A stretch of DNA of 64,000 bases, from assembly GCA_910589415.1 (NCBI GenBank), contig OU342636.1, positions 42,051,735-42,115,734 of the forward strand, read 5' to 3'. The DNA is from Malachius bipustulatus (taxonomy: Eukaryota; Arthropoda; Insecta; Coleoptera; Melyridae). The first letter of the stretch is position 1, and every line of letters starts with the position of its first letter. Position numbers and translations under genes: made by a program. Shown one piece after another: positions 35,655 through 47,194 of the stretch. The notes beneath the pieces are model-generated. The model worked only from the letters and a program-made list of their open reading frames with translations. It had not been told where the DNA came from and did no database searches.

Positions 35655-35857
35655 GTTCGAGCAGCACTCTAAGGGCCGACCTTCATAATGTTAATACACA
35701 CTCCAGTGGCACATCTATTCATCCCGATGACACGAATCTAGACAGCATGTACCTCCTCTTAGATGAGCATCTAAGGCCAGTTTCACCAATACTTTCCGAT
35801 CAACAATCAGTGTCTCTTTTCGAAGAGCACAAGCAATTGGCACAGGAATATCTAAAG
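35655..35857 (+). CDS. Tak1: Tak1 (MAP3K7) penultimate exon, start of the C-terminal coiled coil
   Basis: Tak1 is the MAP3K that, with TAB proteins, activates IKK and JNK; in insects it acts in the Imd immune pathway. This exon runs from an acceptor (CTTTTGCAG) to a donor (CTAAAG|GTATTT), phase 1 in and phase 0 out. It encodes a Ser/Thr-rich linker followed by MYLLLDEHLRPVSPILSD and FEEHKQLAQEYLK. This corresponds to the segment before the TAB2/3-binding coiled coil of MAP3K7 (AYLTLDHQLQPLAP...FEQH-KMAQEYMK in human). The kinase domain is not in this window and must lie to the left. Confidence 0.9.
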
Positions 35858-36803
35858 GTATTTGAAAACATAATTAAGCAAAAAATGCCCATTATTTTTG
35901 AAAAGGTGGATAACTCCTACACCGTTAAAGACATTATTTAGTAGTCACTGAAGGTGAAAATTTAGAATTCTTTGAACCTCCGTCGATTTTCATGAAAATT
36001 TGGGATCAAGTTTATTTTACCCTTAACTTCAAAAGTGACTTGCCCTTTTTGCATTTTTCCTTTTGCAAAAAATTTAAAAATGCAAATGAAAACAATCCAT
36101 GGAAATCTTTTTTAGTAAAGTAAAATAAATATTTAGTTACAAGATCAATTTCTTCCGAAGACCCTGTATATTTTTAGAAATATTATCAACAAGTGAGATT
36201 AATATTGGGTTATTTCAATAAGAAATTAACATTTTTTTGTAATTTAATTGAATTGAAATGCTATTTTTTGTTTATTTGTTATAAAATAAAATAAACTGGA
36301 GAATTCAAGATTGATTTGTCATATGGAGCATTCTTTTTACCAAAAACAGAAAAATGTGATAAGTCGTATTAGATTCGAAAATTGACTTCCTACTATTAAT
36401 TAGTTTAACACAACTACAATTTTTTCTAATCAACTGAAACACTATAAACAAGTATTGTTATCCAAATATTGCAAATTCTGAATTAGATTTAGAACAATCT
36501 GTAAAAAGTTGAAATGTCCAAAGCAGGTAACATCTTTTTGGCAACTTGTATAGCAAAATTTGTTCTTTCAGAATTTCAAAATTTCCCTCATAACACTTTG
36601 AATTTTCAAAATAATATTTTTTTGCAATTTTGAAGTTCCTAAATAAACTCTATTTTATCCAAATTAAAAAACACAAACTTGTGACTAAAGTTTTAATTTA
36701 TTAAAAAAAAATCACATATTTGGTGCGAATTTTTTTGTGATTTTTTTTTGGACACTATTTATTATATTTAATTTGATCCGTTTAACTTTTTCATCTTTTG
36801 CAG

Positions 36804-36992
36804 GTACAAACGGAAATTGCACTCTTATCTCAAAAGAAAAACGATCTTCTGACAGCACAGAGTATCGAACAACAAAGACGACAAGAAAATTTGAAACAAC
36901 TCCAAAGTGAAAAAGAATCTTTAAAATTTATTAAACAGTTGTTACAACAGAGGGAAACGTGGGTGATGGTTCCCAAACCAGGAGGAACGTGA
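36804..36992 (+). CDS. Tak1: Tak1 (MAP3K7) last coding exon
   Basis: The exon opens after TTTTGCAG in phase 0 with VQTEIALLSQKKNDLL, nearly identical to VQTEIALLLQRKQEL of vertebrate MAP3K7, the C-terminal coiled coil that binds TAB2/3. The heptad pattern continues through RRQENLKQLQSEKESLKFIK and the protein ends WVMVPKPGGT with TGA at 36990-36992. The coiled coil is somewhat shorter than in human and the last residues differ. An AATAAAA near 37350 could be a polyadenylation signal. Confidence 0.93.
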   Translation, partial: VQTEIALLSQKKNDLLTAQSIEQQRRQENLKQLQSEKESLKFIKQLLQQRETWVMVPKPGGT

Positions 36993-38670
36993 ATGTGTAT
37001 AGTGTTGATAAAATTAACAGCACATACAAATATTATGGATACATTTTTTTATAACGAACTTTTAATTTTATACGATCGATACATATACAGGGTGTTTGTA
37101 GTCTTGTAGTTTAGAAAATGAGGTCAAATGATAGGTTTCTTCTAATCATATTTTAAGGTTTATTAGATGGTTTTTCATATAATTAGTTCCAAAATGTCCA
37201 TTGTTAGATAAGTCGGTAAAGTATGATTTTCTCTTAAAGGTTATTTACCGTTAGAATGTCATGTTAGTTTTGGTGATTGATGGTGAACCTTTCAAAATTG
37301 ACTAGGTACATAATTTTTATAATATTGTAATGATTGGGTATTCTGTTTAATAAAAATATGCGGGTAAACAAAAATTAAGGACAAAGTGACAAGTGAGTTT
37401 TTTTGTAAACCTTAGTTTCATTCTTTTATGAATAGGCTGGTGAGTAATTTTTTACTTAGTAATTGTGTGTAAAATTGATGGTGATATGTGACTGAGATTT
37501 TTTGTTAGCTTTATTTTAGAAGGGTGATTTTTTATTGTATAAAATGTGTATAGCACCCAGAAAAAACTTGTGACTGTATTGTCACAAGCCAACTTTTACC
37601 AGTCAACATAATGGAAACACAGTAATTGAATTTGAAAAAAAAATTGTTTCCTGTTTTAAAGCCAATGTGATCACTTAAATGTTTTGAACTTAATATTATT
37701 ATTTTATTGATGTATTTACCTACATTGAATTTTATATTGTTTTATCCCTCTTTCCTCATGTAAGACAACAAACACTTTGTATTAATTTTTTTTATTTCAT
37801 ATTTTGAAAAACAATAATTATTTCTTACTAGAATAATAATAAATACTCAGTATCTGAAAATTGAGAAAGGTCAGATATAAATTATTACTTTCCTAGATAA
37901 TAATAATTATATTATTATTCACATTTTTAAAAATTGGTTTATTCCAATTTAGTTTTTACATTTAGTTGCAGTAGTGTTTTGCTAAAAGTGATACATTGTA
38001 GATGTCCAGTATTTGTTTTATTTATTAAAAAAATTTTTGCAATAATCAATGCGTGTCGTGTGTTATAATTTTCAATTTTTATTGGAAATTCCTTGTTTTA
38101 TCTTGTAATTAATAATAAGGTATTTTTTATCATAATATTAGTTTTTTTTTGTGAGGTTGTACTTAGCAAACAAAGCCCCTTTTTTGGGCATTGTACCTAA
38201 TTGAAGTTTTTCAGAAATAAGTTACTATGTATCTAATTCAGGTGAGTGTTTTTGGGCGTGTGTCATAATCAATAACAAAACATAATTATTATCGTATATT
38301 TTTTATTATTGTAAAGAACATAATTATCAGAAACGTTGACTGACCGACCTATATGGTATATCCCTACTCAGTAGTAATAAAAGTATGAAAACTAACTTCA
38401 GTGAAACACAAATAAATTTTTGTCTGTTATATAGATAACCAAATATGTATAATAAACATGCGATGTAACAAACTATGTGATGTTATAAAATAGTTTAATT
38501 AAACAAAATATGTGTGGTATCAAATTTGATAATTTGTTTCTTTTAATAAATTGATTATCCTTCAATTAACTACAATATTCAACTCATTCATTAATGGCAC
38601 TGCCATTTAGGTTGCTTTTACAGAACGAATTAGAAAACTCTCACACAGTACCTATATGAGGTGAAACTGA
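36993..38670 (+). other. probable Tak1 3' UTR, then unassigned intergenic sequence
   Basis: It holds an ACAGGGTGTTTGTAG element end at about 37088 and several AATAAA motifs. No coding frame is seen. Confidence 0.4.
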
Positions 38671-38677
38671 AGACATG

Positions 38678-38768
38678 GACGGTACCATTTCGTCTTTATT
38701 TGGACTGAAGTGTGTTCCTGACTGATGTGACATGCTGATGAGTCCAAATAAGGACAAAACGGTACCAT
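38678..38768. mobile_element. 91-bp hairpin (short MITE)
   Basis: ACGGTACCATTTCGTCTTTA with TTTGGACT pairs with AGTCCAAATAAGGACAAAAC followed by GGTACC. A TGATGTGACATG spacer separates the arms. Confidence 0.65.
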
Positions 38769-40306
38769 TCAAATAAAACTGGGACAGTTTTAATTTTACT
38801 AGTTTATGTAGCTTTTAAATTGAACAATGTTTCCATCTATTGTTAATACTGCCAGCAAAAATTAAAAAATTTAACTTCAAAAAATAAAATTATATTCCTT
38901 ATTTTTAAGTTGATTCTTTATGATTAATTACTTTTACGTCTTATTAGTTAATCAGCTGCTATAAATAAATTTCCTTTTGTTGAGTATCGTTAAAAGATTT
39001 ATTGAAATCAAGTTACACTACAACATCCTAGCCATAACAAAAAAGTTGTGCTAGTTTTACATGAACAAGTGGAACTGAGAGTTGCGTTTCCCAGGTTTTA
39101 TTTGAACATAACAATAATTACTGTTAGGTATCTACATATTTTGAAACACAAGCGAGTTTTTCATCGTAAAAGGTAGTTTTTTTTTTCGAAAACGGTTAAC
39201 TTTAAAGCTCTTAACCAAAAGTATATTTTTGGTGTAGAAAACATGGACGGTTCAAAAGTGCTTCTTAAAATCGCATTTATTCCAGTGGCGAAGAAGTTAT
39301 AAATAACAAAACAAAAATAATAAACATCTACAGAAATCCATACACATTTTCTACAAAAGTTACAAATAATCAATCAGTAGTCCACAATGCGGTAACGGTA
39401 ATCCTGCCCTTGCAGGATTACCTAAATAAAGGTATTATAATACCTGTACGCAGTAGTGGCCTGAGTACACACAGTGTAGCATATATAGGTACTGAAAAAG
39501 GAATTTCAATAACCAAGTAACAACAGGAGAGAAAAAAAAGAAGAATGAAAGAAGGAAAAACATAAACTAAAAATTACAAAGAAAGAAAAACAAAAAGTAC
39601 AAAGAAGAATAAAAAAAATCAATAAATAACAACATTAAACAATCAATCATAGTTCTCTTATTTATTCTGCCTGATCTATTGTGTCAATTTTTTTAAGACT
39701 ATGACGATTTTTTACTATCTATTACTACTCAATTTTCTTAAAACCTTTATTTTACAGTGAAAATTAGGGAATTAATGAGCACAAAGTGTGTATGAGAGCT
39801 GAATATTATTGTATCTCATAATTATGGTTCTCGAGACATTTGCAAAAAACTAAAAAAATTCAACTTTAACTGCCTGTATCTTAAAAACCTATACGTCCGG
39901 GCATATAAGTTTATAGGGAAAAAAAATTACCTCCTTTTCTAGGTAAGTATAATAATTATTAATGCTATTCCTGGGCAACTTGCTTAAACAGTTTCCACTT
40001 TTTTCAAAATTGGCATGTATGGGAACTTCTAAACTGGAATAGATACAGGGTTGTTAAATTAGAGAAAAGTTACACATTTTATACTTATTAGGAATCTGAA
40101 ATATAATAGATATTTCCGATAGTTTACAGTGTGAGTCATTTTTTTGTAGCAAGACTTCATCAGTTTAGGAAAACCTGTTTTTAGGAATAAAAGTAACAAT
40201 AACGATAATGTCAGGGAAAGTTTAGAAAAAAACATACATGCGGGCATTGAAAAATTATTTTTTCAGTTTCGCCGCATAACTTGAGCATTTTTAAATATTT
40301 TAATTT
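38769..40306. other. intergenic, partial element pieces only
   Basis: A one-sided piece of the GATATCTCAG family is seen at about 39150-39370, and an ACAGGGTTGTTAAATTAGAGAA element end (mariner-type TIR) at about 40045-40080. Nothing else. Confidence 0.4.
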
Positions 40307-40319
40307 TATACCAAGAGGT

Positions 40320-40320
<1 letters not shown>

Positions 40321-40353
<33 letters not shown>

Positions 40354-40600
40354 GGGAGCATCGGTCTTAACTGTGTAGGTAAGACATAGTCGCTCCACCC
40401 TGGTAATTTGGCTTTGAGACGAACTCTTTAGCCACACACACTTTAAATTATATTTTGCCATTTAAACGTTCGATCGCTTCTTTTACTTTTCACAGACATT
40501 CGAAAATGAATCTGAAAAGTAAAGCGGGCCGAGGTGAGTTTCGAACCCGCGATCTATGGCTTCGTGAGCCAGCGGAGAACCACTAGGCCACGGAAGTCAC
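40321..40600 (-). mobile_element. tRNA-derived SINE with 14-bp target site duplication
   Basis: TATACCAAGAGGTT occurs at both borders (40307-40320, 40601-40614). On the - strand the element begins with a tRNA-like head: A box GTGGCCTAGTGG (40591-40580) and B box GGGTTCGAAACTC (40548-40536), the Pol III internal promoter. A roughly 160-bp body follows, and a T run then poly(A) (- strand) forms the 3' end. Length 280 bp. An intact duplication indicates recent insertion. Confidence 0.92.
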
Positions 40601-41704
40601 TATACCAAGAGGTTGTTTATTATAATTTACAGCACATAATACAAAGAAAATCACAGGTGAAAAAATTCATTTCGCAGAAGAACCCGATATTCCCACAGAC
40701 ATTTTGTCATGCTGGCTTTAAAAAATTCAAGCTGGAAGATAGGGGCATCTTTTCAAATAAAAATTGTCTCCCCCACCCCTTCCATTCATGCCAAAAAAAA
40801 CATTTTGAAAAAAATGCATTTTTTTGTTTCGCGTGCCACTAGCGGATTTTTCGCGAACGTGGCTTCGGGAAGGGTTCATTGTATTCCGGGCAAAAAAACA
40901 AAAAAAACAACAAAACGGCGTTTGATTTTTTGAGCTAAAAACATCGTCGAGCTAAAAACTTTAGCTGGAACACCTTACATGCACTACCGCGGCCAAGAAC
41001 AAACCATTTGAATTTTTTTTTCGCAACGGAAATTCGCTATATTTTGCCGGATCGACTTCCGCCTGGAACGAGTTTACGTGTTCTGCCAAGCTCTTCTTTT
41101 TTGAAGAACAATTTTTTCGGTAGGATCAAAACTGACGGAGCAAACCACGAAAAACCGATATCTCGTACTTTACAATGGCGCCTACCCCCCTCCAGTCCCT
41201 CAGATAGGTGGAACGTGAGTGGGGAAATTGAGCTTAGTCGATCGGGGGAAAAAAATTGATATAGGGACCCTGTACTTCGAAATACCCATAATACCTTACT
41301 ATAAGATTTGAAGCTCAAAGTTTGTTTCTCCCAATAATCGAAATTCTTTAAAATTTATGCTATAAAACTATAATAATAACAACTATTACCTAATATAAAT
41401 AATAAATACTCTTATTAAGGGTGAATTAAAAATAAAATACAAATATTATTATTGGTGCTAATTAATAGATTGCCCTATTTTTTTCAAGAATCAAATTAAA
41501 AGAACATGGCAAATTTGAATAATACATTATGCTTATTGTTAATTCTGACACTGCAGTCATTATATTCACAGACACTCAAATTATTATTATAACATGATGT
41601 AAATGCGATGAAAAGGAAAATTGAATTCAGGCCCGTGTAGAATCCATTATTATAAAATTAAATTAAACTGAAGTACCTATATACATACCTTATGCCTATG
41701 CGAT

Positions 41705-41753
41705 ATGTCTCATGTTGGTTTTGACAACGATGAGGAGTTTAATTCATTACTTG
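41705..41753 (+). CDS. ankyrin gene, exon 1 (start codon)
   Basis: A 49-nt exon with ATG at 41705 and donor CTTG|GTAAGTG. It supplies the G that completes the Asp codon at the start of exon 2. No in-frame ATG exists in exon 2 before the repeats, so an upstream start exon is required, and this one fits the phase. Confidence 0.65.
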
Positions 41754-44700
41754 GTAAGTGAGATTGGTTTATTATTTAAATATACAAAAATTATTTAAAT
41801 TACAAACTAAAGGGCACGTAATACAAAAAATTTCCTGTATAACACATTAGTCGTTGCGTTGGAGCTTTACTTTTGCAGATACAGGGGGTAAAGTTTCTCG
41901 AAAAATTATATATTTTTTTTAATATTTATCTAAGAATTGGCTGACCAGAATAACTCGAAATTTCGTACAGGAGTTCGGCTAATTGAACTAGGTAAGTACG
42001 TACATGATCTGATACTCCTAATAAAAAATTATTTAATCCAGTGTCAGAGATCTGGCGGTGTGTCGTTACCCCTTTCCTATTTAATTATTTATACGCCACT
42101 GAATTTATAATGAAAATGGCACATTTTTTGTAAACACCTCGTTTTATTTTAAAAAATTCCATGTCACTTTTTTGTCGTAGGATGCACTGTTTCAAAGATA
42201 CTTCACAATGAATTACAAAGGTAAAAACTATCACAAAAATCAATTCTAATGAAATGAGTACTTCCAGAAGTTAATAATTTTTGTGATCGTTATTGAACCG
42301 TATTGCATTACAAAAAGCTTGTATGGGTTTCTACATTGTGGAATATCTTGAAAACAGAACGTCTTACCACAAAAATATCAGTAGTGTAGATAGTGAGTGG
42401 TGATCACCATTTTCCTACCCCAACTTCTACGCCTCTGGACATTTTTCACATAAATGACCATATTTTTAGAATATTCGTTCTAATTTGGAACGAAAAATCT
42501 GTTGCAAATTTTTGATATTAGGTATCGTTTTCGAGCTATCAGTGTTTAAACATTTTTCTGCGTCTGCAAACTGTAATCATTTTTCTTGTTCATATTATGT
42601 TCAAAGCAAATACAAATTAACTGATCAGTTCTAGTTTTCAAAAAATGAAACACCCTGTATAAGGTGTGTCCAAGATAAGGAAGGGATAACATTGAGATAT
42701 TGGAAACGGTAAGAGACACGAGGTCGGTTAAAATAGAGAAAAGCTGCAGAATTTGATGCTTATTAAGAATTTGAAAACATTTAGGAAAACTTCAGGCGTT
42801 GCTGAAATATCCTGAAAAAAACTGAAAAATCTTTTTTTTTTTTTGTTTCAGTCATATCTTTTTTATTGTTTGATTACCATTATTGTACCTACTCCCATTA
42901 TAGTGGTCGGAGGTAGGTCTGTGTGCTTGTTTACCCTCGATTTAAACAGATGGAGGGAGTAGACATGGGAAGGCGTACCGGGTAACGATAGAGTTCTAAG
43001 GCACCGCATTTCTATAGGGAGAAACGATGTTTGGTATAATGTGGAGAAAAATATTGATGGCCAACGCCTGACGTTTACAGCGTCCGAAAACAGCCGTAGG
43101 CGGAATTATTCGATAATTATAATTGCTCTTCCCTGGATCAAATCAATGAACTTCAGAGTGTATTTAGGTGCAGAGCCCCACACATGAGACAGTATTCGAT
43201 TGTTGGTAGAAGCTGTGTCTTATAAATTGTCAGCAACTGTCTAGTGTAAATTTTTTCTTCTGTTGAGATATCTCAGTTTTTTAGCATCTGCATTGGCAAA
43301 ACCACAGTAACATGAGTCTTCCCAGAAAAGCTTCCACTGGAGACTGGAAGTCCAAGGATGGATCAAGAGAGACTGACGTGATTTATAAAAGTGACGCAGT
43401 GAGGCGCGGAGTTGAATGTAGACAGAACCACATGAGAATGGCATTTTATTAATACAGGCGTTAGGAGGGGGATATGCCAAGGGTAAGCACTGTCAGAAGA
43501 TGTGCAGGCGAAAATATTTTGAATTTTCATAGCCACGCAATTTAGGGCCTTAGGCCTTCCTAGGCCGTCTTACTCTGTTCCAACCAAGGTTTTAATTTAG
43601 TTAATCCGAGCAGATCAACTATATGAACGCATATGCTACTAACAGATGAAAATCCTGTCTACTTTACTCCTTTTAGTACATCGTGAAGCAATTTAAATTT
43701 CTAAACATCCAAATAATATCACCAGGCAGGAGGAAGGAATGAAACTAGGACGATTTTGTGTCCTTGACATCATGACATCATCGGAGGGACCGGTCGTTGC
43801 AAGGGCATAGATAGCTAAATGAAGGAAGTATGACGTCACCGGACCATCTATAAATAGGAGTGATCTTCCAGATCGATTAATATCGACTAATCAATTCTCT
43901 CTTGGTTTCTCCAAGTCACAATAAGAAAGTCGCAGCCTAGTACCTACTTCCTTCTGCGCAGAACATAAAAAGTGTCTGGTTAATCTCTTTATTTCGCTCA
44001 AGGAGAGATACCTTTTTCTCCATGTCGAAGTTTCTGGTATTATTTTGATCCAGTTGTCGCGTGATAGTTAAGTCATTTGGCTGCTTATTAGGGAGAAGTA
44101 TTGCTTCTCATTGATATAGTGACGCCTTAGATCCTATTAAACTTTAAACTTATTCGACTTGTTACAATAACTTTCTTGATATTCTTTTAAGTTCGAATAG
44201 TAGGTAAATAATTTTCTTGCGGGCATATAGGCATAAATTTTATCCATACGCTTCTTATAAAAAATGTAACTAATCCAAATCGTTGTAGATGAAAGCGAAG
44301 AACGCAGTAGAACAGACCAGGAGAATTTAGACGGAGCTCTCTTACGAGCAGCAAAAACAAGCGACTCAAGAACATTTTCGCTACTCTTAGACCAAGGCGC
44401 CAATCCAAACGCACGTTATCGTGAATCGAAACGATCTGTCCTTCATGTTTTAACCGAAAAAAGTGAAATTTCGATGGCTGTACGACTCTTTATGGAATCT
44501 GGAGTAGAAACAGATATCCGTAATATGTTTTCCTATACGCCTTTGCACGAGGCTTGCATGTTAAGTAAATTTAAAATGGTAAAACTGTTATTTAAGAACA
44601 ATGCGAATATAAACTGCCTGACAAGAAACCACAAAACACCCCTCATTTTGGCCATAGAGGTTAGTGCGTATGAGATATCTTATTTTTTGATCAAGAAAGG

Positions 44701-46076
44701 TGCAACATTGAATCACGCTGATGTGTTTGCCAACAGTCCGCTTTCACTAGCTGCAATAGATTTAGTCAATGTACCATTAACTAGATTTTTACTGCGAAAA
44801 GGATGCGATCCTTGTTTTAAACCAGCAGGTTATATGCCGATTTTTTTAGGTACGTTTATAATTATAAGAAATGTAAAAGGTATAACTAAAATTATTATTT
44901 TAAACTCAGTGCTAACGATTGCGTCATAGGATTTTTCAATTGGGAGGATTCAATTTTCAATTTTCAATTTTGTTCGAAATCAAATTTTCATGCATGGGGG
45001 TGGTCCTTTGGCTCGTTGTAAACAAACAATTTTCCATTATTAACGTGTGTCCAGATATGCACCACATTTTGAGATACAGGGTACCAAGAAAAGTTTATTT
45101 TTCCAGTTTTTTGAAGATATTTCGGGAATCGTTTGAGATACAAAGCTCAGCTTTTGTACATGTCTTATCATTGATATTAGCAATCTTTTTAATATCAGAC
45201 ACATGTTTTGAAGCACCCGAAGTGAGCTTTTGATCGGAAATGGCCGTTTTTCTGGAAAACGGTTTGCATTAGCAATTATAACTTAAAGCACCTGTTTTTT
45301 TTTGTGTAGAAAACATTGGCGGTTTCAACGTTTGTTTTGAAAATGCCAATTTCACCAGTGTCGATGATTTAAGGACAAAAACCCTAACGCAACGCCAAAA
45401 ACTGTCACTAGCATAATTATGAAAAAATTAGTCAATATCAATGGTAAGATAGGTACAAAAGTTGAACTCCATACCTCAAACTGTTCCTGAGAAACTCGTA
45501 CTTATATCATCAAAAAACTGGTAAAAAGTCTTCCTTTGACACCCTGTATACCTACCTCAAAAATAGTGCATTTGCGTCCACTTAACAGGAACTTTGTCCC
45601 TTAGAATGAGTCAATAAAGGAATCATCCCCAAAAATTTTTCGCACTTATTTAGGATAATACTGTATGTATGATGTAGTTTTTTTTTCAATTTTTAAATTA
45701 ACAGGCTAGCTCATGGAACTCTAGAAGTAAATTTTTTTTTGTAGAGGCCGTCTTGAACTGCAATTCATTACTTGATTTAATAATTCTGAAATCTTTGGTG
45801 AAAGAACTAAAAAATCCCCTGGATATCAACATTGCTGATGAAAGAAACGGAAATACTTGTCTACATTATGCGGTTTTATTAAGGAATTTCGATTTAATAG
45901 ATTTTCTAATTGAAATTGGAGCTGACCCAAACATTGAAGACTTTTCAGGACGTACGCCAATGGAACTAGTGTTAGACTGCCAGTTTTGGGATATTGCAAA
46001 TTACCTGCGTAAAAAAATTAATTTCTCAAAAAATAATGACGATGATGTTGAAATAGAATTAAATGCCAAAAAGTAA
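41705..46076 (+). CDS. ankyrin-repeat protein, complete, three exons, 313 residues
   Basis: Exons 41705-41753, 44289-44849 and 45745-46076 join in phase (1 and 1) to an open frame of 942 nt. The first exon gives MSHVGFDNDEEFNSLL and ends at G|GTAAGTGAG; exon 2 follows TTGTAG and ends TTAG|GTACGT; exon 3 follows TTTTGTAG. An acidic N-terminus of about 30 residues precedes ankyrin repeats: a divergent one at about 31-60 (LLDQGANPNAR), YTPLHEACMLSKFKMVKLLF (99-126), TPLILAIEVSAYEISYFLIK (131-159), SPLSLAAIDLVNVPLTRFLL (166-193), NTCLHYAVLLRNFDLIDFLI (240-269) and RTPMELVLDCQFWDIANYLR. The C-terminus is acidic then basic. No SOCS box, kinase or death domain is seen, so the role is a protein-binding scaffold of unknown partner. 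The gene structure is my inference from splice signals and phase. Confidence 0.75.
42870..43480 (-). pseudogene. non-LTR retrotransposon 3' part (post-RT region)
   Basis: On the - strand the frames give ILSHVWGSAPKYTLKFIDLI followed by QGRAIII, then LPIEMRCLRTLSLPGTPSHV and SLHLFKSRVNKH. They match the conserved order HVWG-AP--YL-LID-IQ-RAIRLI ... LWN-LP-HVFP...FK--V-K of insect non-LTR elements. Frameshifts and stops show it is dead. Confidence 0.65.
43765..43885 (+). promoter_or_regulatory. promoter-like block (CRE + TATA), probably from an LTR or other element
   Basis: ATGACATCATCGGAGGGACC ... GTATGACGTCACC ... TATAAATAGGAG is shared, in order and nearly the same spacing, with the - strand of 21990-21880 inside a Harbinger-like element. 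A CRE-type TGACGTCA about 18 bp before a TATA box is a good Pol II core promoter. It lies sense in intron 1 of the ankyrin gene and could drive an alternative transcript. A solo LTR is possible, but I could not define LTR borders. Confidence 0.5.
44289..44849 (+). CDS. ankyrin gene, exon 2
   Basis: Encodes residues 17-203, including the first four ankyrin repeats. Frames on the opposite strand (44403-44137, 44414-44187) are shadows of this exon. Confidence 0.85.
45068..45557. mobile_element. GATATCTCAG family palindromic element, copy b, in ankyrin intron 2
   Basis: Left end GAGATACAGGGTACCAAG, right end CTTTGACACCCTGTATACC; paired blocks are CAGCTTTTGTACATGTCTTA with GATAGGTACAAAAGTTGAAC, and GTTTGAGATACAAAGC with ATACCTCAAACTG. 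The element fills about half of the 0.9-kb intron. Confidence 0.7.
45745..46076 (+). CDS. ankyrin gene, exon 3 with stop codon
   Basis: Encodes residues 204-313. It holds the last two repeats (NGNTCLHYAVLL...GADPNIED; SGRTPMELVL) and an acidic then basic tail ending ELNAKK before TAA. Confidence 0.85.
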
Positions 46077-46179
46077 TTTTTGATGTCTTTTATTGTCTTT
46101 TTTCTCTTACCCGCCTAAAGGTAGGTACCTCTGTAGTATCGTTGATAATTACAATATTACAATAGCCAAGCTATTAGAA

Positions 46180-46320
46180 TTTCGGTCAAACGATCTCTAA
46201 AGTGCAGCATGGCTTGGTTTGATTCCTACTTGGATGGGTGAGCAACTATAGTGGTAAAAAATTACCGTGACCGATCGTGCTCCGGGAGGTACGTTAAAAA
46301 GGGGGAGGGGCGAATAACAC
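46180..46320 (+). repeat. 5S-rRNA-like sequence (SINE3-type head)
   Basis: CGATCTCTAAAGTGCAGCAT followed by GGCTTGGT and CTACTTGGATGGGTGAGCA matches the internal promoter part of 5S rRNA (CGATCTCTGAAGTTAAGCAGC...AGTACTTGGATGGGTGACC), including box C at about 46226-46243. The 5' third of 5S and its closing stem are missing, so it is not a functional 5S gene. A 5S-derived SINE or pseudogene is likely. Confidence 0.6.
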
Positions 46321-47190
46321 CTATTCGATTTACAATTTTCAATGAAGTGGATATACATAGATAGAGACCGATCAGAGGCATGGGCCCCATGTGATTTGAC
46401 TTCAACAGCTTTGATTTTTAGCCACGGAGTCCTCTGAATTTAATTTTCGTCGTCTACTAAATTAATTTTAGAAATCAGTCTAAAAAAAATGACATGAAGT
46501 TTCAAAATTTTTGGAAACCACCATTAATAGAATGGCTGTTACAGCAAAGCCTTAATATGCCGTTAATTCAAGATTTGAATCTTAAATCGAATGCCATAAT
46601 AATAAGCGTAGGCAGGTATACTCGTACAACTTTGAAAGAAGTTTTTGTTCTAATGTTTTAATGGAGAAGTTTGCATAAAAATTAGTGTCCTTTTCTCTTA
46701 AAAGCTTTTTACGAATTACAACACTGTAGGTCGAAATTTGACTCCTCGGTTTCGAGGATTTGGAAAAAGTCTCTCTGTGACAGTGCTATTTCAACAGCCG
46801 GCAGATACCGCCATCTCTTACTCGCCCATAAAGTATGGTAGAGAGAAGGATTTTTAGTCGAGTAGTAAATTAATAAACAAGAAGAATAATCAGTGGGCTT
46901 TTGGCTCGAATAACGAGCTCCAAGACAAGCAGCAAGCAGAGCCATCTAACCGAAGACACGGACAGCTGTTGCGACCTCTTTATGGTCTCTTCATAGCTAC
47001 CACATCGATACAGAGGATGCTTTGCTGCCTGCCTGGAGTGACTAGATCCCTTATTAAGCTAAATTCATTTGCACGATTCTCCATGACTTTATGGGAGAAG
47101 ACTGGGATCTAGTCACTTCAGGATCAAGAAATGCAGGAATGATACACGCAAATACATGAGGTCCAATGACGACGACAAGAAAAGACAAAA
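46321..47190. other. unassigned intergenic sequence
   Basis: A 78-codon - strand frame at 46945-46709 has no recognisable features. No element ends were found. Confidence 0.35.
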
Positions 47191-47194
47191 AACA

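Larger units (their letters stand above)
41754..44288 (+). other. intron 1 of the ankyrin gene
   Basis: It contains a one-sided mariner-type element end at about 42660-42790, a non-LTR relic (42870-43480) and the promoter-like block at 43765-43885. Confidence 0.55.

Noticed and set aside
40321..40600. Functional tRNA gene
   Set aside because: A and B boxes are present, but T-arm pairing is imperfect, and the unit has a SINE body, poly(A) and a target duplication.
43765..43885. Main promoter of the ankyrin gene
   Set aside because: It lies downstream of the in-phase start exon (41705) and has a copy inside a transposon, so a TE origin is more likely. An alternative promoter is not excluded.
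44137..44414. Two - strand frames
   Set aside because: Shadows of ankyrin exon 2.
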